A DNA stretch of 64,000 nucleotides, taken from an uncultured Prevotella sp. GTDB taxonomy: Bacteria; Bacteroidota; Bacteroidia; Bacteroidales; Bacteroidaceae. The notes below the pieces were generated by a model. That model did no database searches. It worked only from the letters and a program-made list of their open reading frames with translations, and was not told the origin of the DNA. The DNA is taken from contig CAMBOI010000011.1 of NCBI GenBank assembly GCA_945869265.1, positions 1 through 64,000 of the forward strand. Reading direction: 5' to 3'. The position numbers and the translations under genes were made by a program. Positions 46,261-54,329 of the stretch are shown piece by piece; the first letter of the stretch is position 1, and the number at the start of each line of letters is the position of its first letter.

Positions 46261-47544
46261 ATGAGAAAAACCATTTTACTATTTATTATGACTGTACTTT
46301 GCTTGAATATCACTGCACAGTCGGATTTCGTGAAAGTCGTTGACGGACACTTCGTCAAGGATGGTAAGCCGTATTATTACGTGGGCACTAACTTCTGGTA
46401 TGGAGCAATACTTGGTTCGGAAGGCTCGGGAGGCAACCGCGAAAGGCTCTGCCGAGAACTCGACAACATGAAGGCAATGGGTATTGACAACCTCAGGATT
46501 CTTGTAGGTTCCGACGGTGAGAGAGGAGTGAAGACTAAGGTGGAACCCACTCTTCAGGTGGCTCCAGGTGTATATAACGACACTATACTTGCCGGTCTCG
46601 ACTATCTGTTGATGGAGATGGGCAAGAGGCAGATGGTGGCTGTGCTATATCTCAACAACTCATGGGAATGGAGTGGCGGCTATGGATTCTATCTCCAGCA
46701 TGCCGGCGAGGGAATAGCCCCAAGACCTAATGAAGACGGTTATCCAGCCTTTATGAATTTCGTGAAAAAATATGCCACATGCAAGAAAGCTCACAAGCTG
46801 TTCTATGACTATGTGAAGTTTATCATCACACGCACCAACAGATATACAGGCAAGAAATACGTTGACGACCCTGCTATCATGTCGTGGCAAATTGGTAATG
46901 AACCGCGAGCATTCGGAAAGGAAGAACTCAAACCATTTGCCAAATGGCTTGCCGAGACGTCAAAACTGATACGCAAACTCGATAATAATCACCTTATATC
47001 TATAGGTAGCGAAGGTGCATGGGGATGCGAAGGAGACTATGATACATACGAGAAGATATGCACCGACAAGAACATTGACTACTGCAACATCCATATATGG
47101 CCATACAACTGGAGTTGGGCAAAGCCCGACCGATTGGTGGAGGATCTGCCTGCTGCATGCGACAGTACAAAGGATTATATCGACCGCCATATTGAAATAT
47201 GCGACCGTCTTAACAAACCATTGGTGATGGAGGAATTTGGTTATCCTCGCGACGGATTTAAGTTTGACAAGCAGACATCAACAGTGGGTCGCGACGGATA
47301 TTATAAGTTTGTATTCTCGCAGGTGGCAGACAATGCCGAAAAGGGTGGAAAGTTTGCTGGATGTAATTTCTGGGGTTGGGGTGGCGATGCCAATCCTCAG
47401 CACGAGCAATGGTTGCCAGGAGATGACTATACCGGCGATCCGGCACAGGAAGCACAGGGACTTAACTCTGTCTTCTCTTCCGACAAGTCAACACTTGAGG
47501 TTGTACGCAGTCAAGTGGAGAGAATGAACAAATTAAGAAAATAA
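46261..47544 (+). CDS. Exported glycoside hydrolase family 5 (beta-mannanase-like)
   Basis: GH5 enzyme (427 aa from 46261) with a signal peptide ending ITA|Q. The barrel has the acid/base Glu214 in WQIGNEPRAF and the nucleophile Glu325 in VMEEFGYPRD. YVGTNFWYGAI near the mature N-terminus and HIWPYNWSW are typical of subfamily 7 endo-beta-1,4-mannanases. It is predicted to cut mannan, galactomannan or glucomannan in the periplasm or at the surface. An alternative ATG lies at 46249 with a very short leader. A strong terminator follows. No SusC/D pair is close by. Confidence 0.87.
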   Translation: MRKTILLFIMTVLCLNITAQSDFVKVVDGHFVKDGKPYYYVGTNFWYGAILGSEGSGGNRERLCRELDNMKAMGIDNLRILVGSDGERGVKTKVEPTLQVAPGVYNDTILAGLDYLLMEMGKRQMVAVLYLNNSWEWSGGYGFYLQHAGEGIAPRPNEDGYPAFMNFVKKYATCKKAHKLFYDYVKFIITRTNRYTGKKYVDDPAIMSWQIGNEPRAFGKEELKPFAKWLAETSKLIRKLDNNHLISIGSEGAWGCEGDYDTYEKICTDKNIDYCNIHIWPYNWSWAKPDRLVEDLPAACDSTKDYIDRHIEICDRLNKPLVMEEFGYPRDGFKFDKQTSTVGRDGYYKFVFSQVADNAEKGGKFAGCNFWGWGGDANPQHEQWLPGDDYTGDPAQEAQGLNSVFSSDKSTLEVVRSQVERMNKLRK

Positions 47545-47550
47545 AAAAAC

Positions 47551-47588
47551 AAGAAGCCCGATTATTATGTTCAATAATCGGGCTTCTT
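47551..47588. terminator. Bidirectional terminator between GH5 and the PCMD-like gene
   Basis: A perfect 16-bp inverted repeat (AAGAAGCCCGATTATT and its complement, 6-nt loop) between convergent stop codons, preceded by an A-run and followed by a T-containing tail. Confidence 0.88.
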
Positions 47589-47591
47589 ATA

Positions 47592-48557
47592 TTAATACAC
47601 GAGTCCTACATTATCAATCCAGAATGTATTACCAGGACTGCCGATATATGCGCCTCCGTGACTTGAGCAGAACTGAAGAATGATGTGCGTGGGTGTTTCG
47701 TTGTCAGATGCCCATCCCGTCTCCTTTATGGGTACATTCACTCCCTTACTGTTCCTGGCATAGTCGCATGAGCGTAATCCCATGATCGAGGGCTTATATC
47801 CGGCTTGCGAACGGATGTCACCATACATTATTTTATATGTGGCACCATTTACCCATCCTGATGATGACTTGTCGTAGGTGATAACCACCGTACCCACTCT
47901 CTTGGCTGTGATATTGCCTTTGGCATCCTCATGCCTCTTCTGCAAAAATAATACAGTCATTGCCATATCCTTGCCACTGACAGTCTTACCGCTGCTGAAT
48001 CCGTTCTGCCTTATTCTGTTGGCTTCTCCGCTCAGTTGCACGCGATAATCATATCTCAGAGCCTTCGGACGCTTGGTGAATGGTATGCCCCAGTTGGCAG
48101 CCGCAACACCCTCCTTGGTGCCGGTGATAGGTTCTTTCATATCGCCGAGATAGATAGATCCGGCAGCTAACACTTTGATGTTGATAAGTCCCAACACCTT
48201 CACCTTTTCGATATGAGTAACTAATTTGGCACAATAACCATTGCCACGCTTATCACGGTAAACACTGTTGTTGGTTTTTGTTATGCCCGACACCTTGGCA
48301 TACACATTCGAAGTGGCCCATGGTGAACCGCCCTTATTGGTATATGCCACATTGCCGTTGATATGTTGTGTGGGTCCTATCTCATAAAGAGTCTTAGTGT
48401 CTCCACCGATGATACCCGATTCCTTGATGCTACGGGTAATCCATTGGTTGAAGTCACCATACTTGAATGGGACGAAAGTCCCTTCGATATTCTCCGCATA
48501 GGCATTGATGCTAAAGTGGCATAATGCGGAAACCAAAAACAATTTACCTATATTCAT
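47592..48557 (-). CDS. Exported protein, probable PCMD (putative carbohydrate metabolism) domain
   Basis: A 321-aa protein with a signal peptide (MNIGKLFLVSALCHFSINAYA). The rest appears beta-rich (galactose-binding-like), and its end GNTFWIDNVGLVY matches how PCMD-domain proteins finish (IDxVxLxY). VAAANWGIPFTKRPKALRYDYRVQLSG and AGSIYLGDM are also in keeping with that family. PCMD proteins are surface or periplasmic and are associated with glycan-use loci; a precise function is not known. It is 3 nt after an FKBP gene on the minus strand and is probably the last gene of that operon. Confidence 0.6.
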   Translation of the reverse strand: MNIGKLFLVSALCHFSINAYAENIEGTFVPFKYGDFNQWITRSIKESGIIGGDTKTLYEIGPTQHINGNVAYTNKGGSPWATSNVYAKVSGITKTNNSVYRDKRGNGYCAKLVTHIEKVKVLGLINIKVLAAGSIYLGDMKEPITGTKEGVAAANWGIPFTKRPKALRYDYRVQLSGEANRIRQNGFSSGKTVSGKDMAMTVLFLQKRHEDAKGNITAKRVGTVVITYDKSSSGWVNGATYKIMYGDIRSQAGYKPSIMGLRSCDYARNSKGVNVPIKETGWASDNETPTHIILQFCSSHGGAYIGSPGNTFWIDNVGLVY

Positions 48558-48560
48558 TTT

Positions 48561-49559
48561 TTACTTTCTTTTAGGCATTACTTTCTTTTTCGAAGTCACA
48601 GTCTTCTTTATAGTCTTCTGTGTATTTTCCTTCTTCTCTTCAGCCTTCTTCTCGCCATTGTCAATACCGACAAGTTCCACGGTGAAGATAAGCGCACTAT
48701 AAGGTTTGATGCTGCCAGTGTTGCGCTCGCCGTAAGCTAATTCGTAGGGGATATACAACTCCCACTTGCTGCCCACAGGCATCATGGTGAGAGCCTCTGT
48801 CCAACCCTTGATAACCTGAGAAGGCTTAAATTCGGCTGGTTTGTCGCCATGCTTTTTCGAAGCGTCGAACACAGTGCCGTCAATAAGTCTTCCCTCATAG
48901 TTAACGAGCACCTTGTCGGTAGCCTTAGGAACCTCGCCATTACCCTTCACGAGCACCTTGTATTGAAGTCCGCTTGGCAAGGTGACTACACTGTCCTTTT
49001 TGGCGTTCTCAGCTAAGAAAGCCCTTCCGGCATCGCGGTTGGGACCGTAGAGCTTTTCCTCCTTGGCCTTCTTGGCAGCTTCAAACTTTAGTTTGAACAT
49101 CTCTGAAGCCCTCTTGGTGTCATATACAGCAGTGTTGCTTGTCAGTCCGTCAACAAATCCACGATAAGCGATGGCATCAATAATTGAGTCGGGAGCATCT
49201 TTCAGTTCGCTCTTCATTCTTCCGAGCATCTGCTCCTTCATTCTGTTGGCAATCTCCATACCCATCACATAAGCCTTCATCTCGGGATTGTCGCCAGCAT
49301 TGGCAACAGTCTCAAATCCCTCGATAAACTTAGCCATATATGCAGTGTCAACACCGCTCTGCTTGAGATAAGGCATAAGTCCGTCGGTAAGCATCATACC
49401 GGCAGCATAGCTCAGTGTGTCCGATGATGATGACAGTTCGAGAGGCTTAACAGTCTCCACTTCGGCAGCCTTCTTCGATTCTTTTTTCTTCTTAGCGTCT
49501 GCCGTATTCAAAAGAGCACCCGCCATTACGGCGAGTGCTATAATCATTGTTTTCTTCAT
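48561..49559 (-). CDS. Exported FKBP-type peptidyl-prolyl isomerase with Lys-rich tail
   Basis: PPIase (332 aa) with a signal peptide (cleavage near ADA). Residues about 45-190 form the FKBP-N dimerisation region ([13 protein letters not shown]), and about 205-300 the catalytic FKBP domain ([60 protein letters not shown]). It ends in a strongly basic tail ([15 protein letters not shown]). It is probably a periplasmic folding catalyst. It is the third FKBP gene in a tandem row on the minus strand, 10 nt after the second one. Confidence 0.92.
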   Translation of the reverse strand: MKKTMIIALAVMAGALLNTADAKKKKESKKAAEVETVKPLELSSSSDTLSYAAGMMLTDGLMPYLKQSGVDTAYMAKFIEGFETVANAGDNPEMKAYVMGMEIANRMKEQMLGRMKSELKDAPDSIIDAIAYRGFVDGLTSNTAVYDTKRASEMFKLKFEAAKKAKEEKLYGPNRDAGRAFLAENAKKDSVVTLPSGLQYKVLVKGNGEVPKATDKVLVNYEGRLIDGTVFDASKKHGDKPAEFKPSQVIKGWTEALTMMPVGSKWELYIPYELAYGERNTGSIKPYSALIFTVELVGIDNGEKKAEEKKENTQKTIKKTVTSKKKVMPKRK

Positions 49560-49569
49560 TTTCTATGAA

Positions 49570-50442
49570 TTATTTCTCGATACCAAGAAGTTCGATTTTG
49601 AAGATAAGAACAGAGAAAGGCTTAATGTCGCCCTGCTCACGCTCACCGTATGCAAGATTCTGGGGAATGTAAACTTCCCATACTGAACCAACAGGCATGT
49701 GAACCATAGCGTCGGTCCAACCCTTGATGGTCTGGTTGCAGCGGAGGGTCAGAGGCTGGTTGCGCTTGTATGAGCTGTCGAACACCTTACCCTCGATGGT
49801 GCGTCCCTCATAGTTGACCTTAACCTTAGAAGTGTCGGCAGGAATAGCGCCGGTGCCTTCCTTGATGACCTTGTACTGCACACCGCTGGGCAGAGTCTTC
49901 ACGCCTTCCTTCTTGGCATTCTCAGCCAAGAACTTCTCACCCTTCTCCTTGTTGGGGCCATACTGCTTCATCATCTGCTCGGCCTTCATCTGCTGCATCT
50001 TTGACTGTGCAGTCATACTTGCCTGCTCGGCAGTCATAAGACCATTCTTGCCTGTTACACCAGATACGAATCCAGCCATAAAGTTCTTCAGAGAGATAGT
50101 CTTGGTAGAATCGTTGCCAAACACCTCACGATTGATGTTCTTCATCATGATGTTGCTGATCTGCTGACCAATCTGAATACCGGCATAATAAGCAGCCTTC
50201 TTCTTGTCATCGCCAGCATTGGCACCCTCGTTAAGACCCTTAATGAATTCCTTCATGTAGGTGGTATCCACGTCCATACGTTCAACGAGATACTCCTTCA
50301 GACCCTGTGTCTGAGCCATACCGATGGCATAGCTAAGTGTGTCAACATCGCTCTTAAGGTTTGCCTTAGGAGTTGACTTGCCGCAGCTGACCATACCAGC
50401 TGCTACAATGGCCAAAGCGGCCATAAATGAAAACTTCTTCAT
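49570..50442 (-). CDS. Lipoprotein FKBP-type peptidyl-prolyl isomerase
   Basis: PPIase (290 aa) with a lipoprotein signal (lipobox VSC, Cys20), so membrane-anchored in the periplasm or at the outer membrane. The FKBP-N domain starts at LSYAIGMAQTQGLKEY. The FKBP domain has VKVNYEGRTIEGKVFDSS, IKGWTDAMVHMPVGSVWEVYIP, LAYGEREQGDIKPFSVLIFKIEL. It is the middle copy of three tandem paralogues, with 44 nt to the upstream one. The copies differ in predicted location: cytoplasmic, lipoprotein and soluble exported. Confidence 0.93.
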   Translation of the reverse strand: MKKFSFMAALAIVAAGMVSCGKSTPKANLKSDVDTLSYAIGMAQTQGLKEYLVERMDVDTTYMKEFIKGLNEGANAGDDKKKAAYYAGIQIGQQISNIMMKNINREVFGNDSTKTISLKNFMAGFVSGVTGKNGLMTAEQASMTAQSKMQQMKAEQMMKQYGPNKEKGEKFLAENAKKEGVKTLPSGVQYKVIKEGTGAIPADTSKVKVNYEGRTIEGKVFDSSYKRNQPLTLRCNQTIKGWTDAMVHMPVGSVWEVYIPQNLAYGEREQGDIKPFSVLIFKIELLGIEK

Positions 50443-50486
50443 TGCTTAATTAAATATTTAAATTTTTCAATCTTTCAATCTTAAGT

Positions 50487-51092
50487 TCACTTGACTTCGA
50501 TAAGCTCCACGTCGAAGATAAGAGCCGAGAACGGAGGAATACTCTGTCCGGCACCACTTTCGCCATATCCCAAGAGATAGGGGATAAAGAAGCGATACTT
50601 CGCACCCTCCTGCATCAACTGCAGACCCTCGGTCCATCCTGCAATTACCTGCTGCAGACCGAATGTGGCTGGTTCGCCACGCTGAATACTGCTGTCGAAC
50701 ATAGTACCGTCGATGAGCATACCCTCGTAGTGGCACACCACACTGTCGGTAGCCTTGGGCTTGCGTCCGTTGCCCTCCTTGAGCACCTGATACTGCAATC
50801 CGCTTGGCAGAGTGACAACACCCTCTTTCTTAGCATTCTCAGCCAGGTATTTCTCACCTGCTTCCTTTGCTTCCTTACCTTTTTCAGCCAGTTCGGCTCT
50901 CATTTTCTCTTCCTGCTTCTGGAAATAGTCGTTCACGATAGTTTGCGCCTCGCGGTTGGTTACTTTCAAGTCATTACCCTCGATGACGTCGCGGATAGCC
51001 ATTGCGAAGTCGTCGATGTTCATGTCTTTGGCACCCATCTGTGCCAACTGTCGGCCAATGCCCAAACCAAGGGCGTAGCTAAGTTTATCCAT
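50487..51092 (-). CDS. Cytoplasmic FKBP-type peptidyl-prolyl isomerase (FklB-like)
   Basis: PPIase (201 aa) without a signal peptide, starting directly with the FKBP-N domain (MDKLSYALGLGIGRQLA), then a charged helix, and the FKBP domain (VCHYEGMLIDGTMFDSS, VIAGWTEGLQLMQEGAKYRFFIP, LGYGESGAGQSIPPFSALIFDVEL). The size and plan match E. coli FklB. It is the first gene behind the minus-strand -7 element at 51160-51167. In addition to proline isomerisation, such proteins can act as chaperones. Confidence 0.92.
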   Translation of the reverse strand: MDKLSYALGLGIGRQLAQMGAKDMNIDDFAMAIRDVIEGNDLKVTNREAQTIVNDYFQKQEEKMRAELAEKGKEAKEAGEKYLAENAKKEGVVTLPSGLQYQVLKEGNGRKPKATDSVVCHYEGMLIDGTMFDSSIQRGEPATFGLQQVIAGWTEGLQLMQEGAKYRFFIPYLLGYGESGAGQSIPPFSALIFDVELIEVK

Positions 51093-51159
51093 TCTTCTTT
51101 TATGTGTTAAAAATTAAAATTTTTACCCCTTTTGGGGCAATTATTATTAATAAATCGTG

Positions 51160-51167
51160 CAAAGTTA
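51160..51167 (-). promoter_or_regulatory. -7 element of the FKBP operon
   Basis: TAACTTTG on the minus strand fits TAnnTTTG, 67 nt before the first FKBP start codon. No TTTG is found at the right distance. The divergent sirtuin -7 element lies 44 nt away. Confidence 0.6.
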
Positions 51168-51210
51168 CTATTTTTCTTTGATTTAGTGCACATATTTCGG
51201 GAAAAATTAC

Positions 51211-51218
51211 TATTTTTG
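51211..51218 (+). promoter_or_regulatory. -7 element of the sirtuin gene
   Basis: TATTTTTG fits TAnnTTTG, 31 nt upstream of the ATG at 51250. A -33 element is not obvious. Confidence 0.5.
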
Positions 51219-51249
51219 TGCAACTTTAAGAAGAAATAAGGAGTTGAGT

Positions 51250-51951
51250 ATGAAAAAAATCGTTGTTTTAACAGGTGCTGGTATGTCGGCAGAGAGTGGA
51301 ATATCCACATTCCGTGATGCTGATGGATTATGGGAGAAATATCCCGTTCAGCAAGTGGCAAGTCATGAGGGTTGGGAGGCTGACCCCACTTTGGTGAATA
51401 ATTTCTATAACATGCTTCGCACCAAGTATGCCGGAGTGCAGCCCAATGAGGGTCATCGTCTTGTGGCAGAACTTGAGAAGTTATATGATGTAACAGTGGT
51501 GACTCAGAATGTTGACAATCTGCATGAGCGTGCCGGTTCGTCGAAGGTGATTCATCTGCATGGCGAACTGATGAAGATGTGCTCGAGCATCGACCCCGAT
51601 GACGAGCGCTATCATGTGCAGCTCACTCCCGAAAATCCGACGGTTGTTCCAGGTACTAAGGCAGGCGACGGTTCGCTGCTCCGCCCGTTCATCGTTTTCT
51701 TCGGTGAGGCTGTCCCGATGATAGAGCCCGCAGCACGCGAGGCAATGGATGCCGACATATTTATAATAATAGGTACGTCGCTAAATGTATATCCCGCGGC
51801 AGGACTTGTGAGATATGTCAAGGCAGGAGTGCCCGTTTATCTCATCGACCCCAAACCCGTGACAGCTTCTGTGTCGGGAGTGAAGCAGATACAAAAAGGC
51901 GCTTCGGAGGGTATGAAGGAGCTAATGAGCATACTTTGTCCATCAAAATGA
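51250..51951 (+). CDS. NAD-dependent protein deacylase (Sir2 family)
   Basis: Sirtuin (233 aa). It removes acyl groups from Lys using NAD in the cytoplasm. VVLTGAGMSAESGISTFRD is the NAD-binding motif, VTQNVDNLHERAG and HLHGE (catalytic His) follow, and IIIGTSLNVYPAAGLV closes the Rossmann fold. The usual four zinc Cys are missing: the small domain shows one Cys (MKMCSSIDPDDERY). NNFYNMLR resembles the Tyr/Arg motif of CobB-type desuccinylases, though spacing differs slightly. The ATG at 51250 is preferred over an upstream TTG. An Lrp-family gene follows. Confidence 0.92.
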   Translation: MKKIVVLTGAGMSAESGISTFRDADGLWEKYPVQQVASHEGWEADPTLVNNFYNMLRTKYAGVQPNEGHRLVAELEKLYDVTVVTQNVDNLHERAGSSKVIHLHGELMKMCSSIDPDDERYHVQLTPENPTVVPGTKAGDGSLLRPFIVFFGEAVPMIEPAAREAMDADIFIIIGTSLNVYPAAGLVRYVKAGVPVYLIDPKPVTASVSGVKQIQKGASEGMKELMSILCPSK

Positions 51952-51990
51952 TATAAAAACAGGTGTTTTTGCAATTTTTTGCTCAAAATA

Positions 51991-52022
51991 CTTGCATATA
52001 TCAATAATATTGCCTACTTTTG
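51991..52022 (+). promoter_or_regulatory. Promoter of the Lrp-family gene
   Basis: CTTG (51991-51994), a 20-nt spacer and TACTTTTG (52015-52022) are near consensus. The ATG at 52068 is 45 nt downstream, so in-frame sequence above it lies in the leader. Confidence 0.7.
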
Positions 52023-52067
52023 CTGACAATTTGCAAACTATGTGTATATAATAACAGCAAAAAAGCA

Positions 52068-52529
52068 ATGGAAAAGATCGACAATCTTGACAAGAAGATA
52101 CTAAGTATCCTATCAAAAAATGCCCGTATTCCTTTCAAGGATGTGGCAGCTGAGTGTAATGTTTCCCGTGCAGCCATCCATCAGAGAGTTCAGCATCTGA
52201 TAGATGGTAATGTCATCATGGGTAGTGGATTCGACGTCAATCCCAAGAGCCTTGGATATTCCACATGCACATACGTGGGTATCACCCTTGAGAAGGGTAG
52301 TATGTACAAGGAGGTGGTAGAGCGTCTCGTTCATATCCCTGAGATTGTGGAGTGTCACTTCACCACAGGACCATATACTATGCTCGTCAAACTGTATGCC
52401 CGCGACAACGAGCAGCTCATGTCGCTTCTCAACGACCAGTTGCAGGGTATTCCTGGTGTTGTGGCTACTGAGACGTTGATATCTCTCGAACAGAGTATCA
52501 AGAGGGAGATACCGGTGCACGTGGATTAA
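52068..52529 (+). CDS. Lrp/AsnC family transcriptional regulator
   Basis: Regulator (153 aa) with an N-terminal winged helix (LDKKILSILSKNARIPFKDVA, AECNVSRAAIHQRVQHL) and a C-terminal RAM/AsnC ligand-binding domain (VVERLVHIPEIVECHFTTGPYTMLVKLYA). It binds DNA as an oligomer that responds to amino acids. The chosen start gives the standard length. The C26-M19 peptidase fusion gene begins 30 nt after its stop codon, so the regulator may act on peptide or amino-acid use; the ligand is unknown. Confidence 0.92.
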   Translation: MEKIDNLDKKILSILSKNARIPFKDVAAECNVSRAAIHQRVQHLIDGNVIMGSGFDVNPKSLGYSTCTYVGITLEKGSMYKEVVERLVHIPEIVECHFTTGPYTMLVKLYARDNEQLMSLLNDQLQGIPGVVATETLISLEQSIKREIPVHVD

Positions 52530-52559
52530 AAATTAGGAATTAGGAATGAGAAATTAGGA
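52530..52559 (+). repeat. ATTAGGA tandem repeats before the C26-M19 fusion gene
   Basis: AAATTAGGAATTAGGAATGA and GAAATTAGGA directly precede the ATG, so the last AGGA abuts the start codon. The same unit, in the transcribed orientation, fills the gap upstream of the DUF4294 gene near 58975-59005. Confidence 0.65.
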
Positions 52560-54311
52560 ATGGAGTTTGATTGGAAGGGTAGGCTTGAAAATGTCTATGG
52601 ATCATTTCCTGAGGCACCGAGCCGACCGGTGATAGGTATTACTGCCAACTACGACGATAGTAAGAGTATGTTGGCTGAAGGCTACTACAAAAAAGTGGTG
52701 GCTGCTGGCGGTGTGCCCCTGATTATACCGCCATTGGATGATTCCGACGCGATAATCAATACTCTCGACCGTATAGACGGTCTCATACTTAGTGGCGGCG
52801 GCGACTACAATCCGCTTTTCTGTGGTGAGGAACCCTCGCCCCGGCTACATTCCATTAATGGCGAGCGCGACTTGCCCGAACTGCTCATCACACGTCTTGC
52901 CTATAACCGACAGATACCCATGTTGGGTATATGCCGAGGCATACAGACCCTGGCAATGGCATTAGGAGGAACGGTGATACAGGATATCGCCGACACCGAC
53001 GGACTGATAAAGCATAGTCAGGACGCACATCGCAGTGTGCCTACCCACTCTGTGAGCGTAAGTGAGGATTCGGTATTGCATAAGATTTACGGTTGTCGCT
53101 CATTGTATGTCAACTCCTTCCATCATCAGGCAGTAGGCGAAGTTGGGGATAGATTCCGTGTTGTAGCCCATTCTTGCGACGGTATTGTTGAGGCTATGGA
53201 GAGCACGGAGATGAAGTCGATTATTGGTGTGCAATGGCATCCCGAATGTATCGACGACGGACTCCCTCTGTTCAAGTGGCTTGTTGGTGAGGCTGCCGAC
53301 TATCGTGCCGCATGTAATATGCACAATCGTATTCTCACACTCGACACCCACTGCGACACACCGATGTTCTTTGCCGACGATGTGCGCTTCGACCGCCGTG
53401 ACCCTAAGTTGCTTGTGGATTTGCACAAGATGACCGATGGTCGTCAGGATTCCACTATCATGGTGGCTTATCTGCCGCAACCCAAGAAGGGTGAGACCTT
53501 CCGACAGAACGTGCGCTTTGATGTCAACGGTCCAAAGGAATATGCCGACTTGATATTCAATAAGATAGAGGACATCGTTGCTGCCAACAATCGCTATCTT
53601 GCCCTTGCCCGCACTCCGGCCGAACTCGTTGCCAACAAGTATAACGGACAGAAATCCATTATGCTCGGCATAGAGAACGGACTTGCCCTTGAGGGCGACA
53701 TCTCCAACGTGCAGCACTTCGTAGATAGGGGAGTGGTGTATATCACCCTCTGTCATAATGGCGACAACGACATCTGCGACAGTGCACGAGGCAGTAATAC
53801 ACATAATGGAGTGAGCGAGTTTGGAGCTAAGGTGATAGGCGAGATGAACCGCCTCGGGGTGATGGTGGATTTGAGCCATGCCGCCGAGAAGAGTTTTTGG
53901 GATGCCATGGACATCAGTTCCACTCCTATAGTGTGCAGCCATAGCAGTTGCCGCGCCCTGTGCGACCATCCCCGCAATCTCACCGACAGTCAGATGAAGG
54001 CGCTTGCCGACAAGGGTGGTGTATGCCAGATAACCATCTATCATGGATTCCTTCGTACGGAAGGCGAGGCAACGGTGAGGGATGTGTTGGAACATCTCAA
54101 CCATGCAGTGCACGTTATGGGTATCGACCACGTGGGTATAGGTACTGACTTTGATGGCGACGGTGGAGTGCGCGGAATGGCTTCGTCGGCTGATTTCGTC
54201 AATTTCACCCGCATGCTTATGGCAAAGCAATATAGCGAACAAGACATTCAGGCCATCCTAGGAGGAAACTTCCTCAGACTGATGGCCGATATCCAGAAAA
54301 ACAGAAAATAA
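52560..54311 (+). CDS. Peptidase C26 (gamma-glutamyl hydrolase-like) fused to membrane dipeptidase (M19)
   Basis: A 583-aa two-domain hydrolase with no signal peptide. Residues 20-245 are a class I glutamine-amidotransferase-like peptidase C26 domain of the PuuD type: nucleophile Cys125 in LGICRGIQT, His227 and Glu229 in GVQWHPE. Residues about 255-580 are an M19 dipeptidase with zinc ligands in LDTHCDTP (His264, Asp266), IENGLALEGD, DLSHAAEKSFW, SHSSCRAL and the substrate loop HVGIGTDFDGDGG. All catalytic residues look intact. The fusion suggests successive removal of a gamma-glutamyl bond and a dipeptide bond in the same substrate, for example peptidoglycan fragments. It follows the Lrp gene by 30 nt and precedes the glutaminyl cyclase by 18 nt. 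Confidence 0.88.
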   Translation: MEFDWKGRLENVYGSFPEAPSRPVIGITANYDDSKSMLAEGYYKKVVAAGGVPLIIPPLDDSDAIINTLDRIDGLILSGGGDYNPLFCGEEPSPRLHSINGERDLPELLITRLAYNRQIPMLGICRGIQTLAMALGGTVIQDIADTDGLIKHSQDAHRSVPTHSVSVSEDSVLHKIYGCRSLYVNSFHHQAVGEVGDRFRVVAHSCDGIVEAMESTEMKSIIGVQWHPECIDDGLPLFKWLVGEAADYRAACNMHNRILTLDTHCDTPMFFADDVRFDRRDPKLLVDLHKMTDGRQDSTIMVAYLPQPKKGETFRQNVRFDVNGPKEYADLIFNKIEDIVAANNRYLALARTPAELVANKYNGQKSIMLGIENGLALEGDISNVQHFVDRGVVYITLCHNGDNDICDSARGSNTHNGVSEFGAKVIGEMNRLGVMVDLSHAAEKSFWDAMDISSTPIVCSHSSCRALCDHPRNLTDSQMKALADKGGVCQITIYHGFLRTEGEATVRDVLEHLNHAVHVMGIDHVGIGTDFDGDGGVRGMASSADFVNFTRMLMAKQYSEQDIQAILGGNFLRLMADIQKNRK

Positions 54312-54329
54312 AAAACAAAGCATATTACT

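Noticed and set aside
51955..51970. Terminator after the sirtuin gene (AAAAAC-AGGT-GTTTTT)
   Set aside because: The stem is A/T-only apart from one pair and is followed by an interrupted T-run; too weak to list as a feature.
53100..54242. 380-codon open frame on the minus strand antisense to the C26-M19 fusion
   Set aside because: The plus-strand protein has complete catalytic motifs across this region; the antisense product is His/Ala/Gly-rich with no family resemblance.
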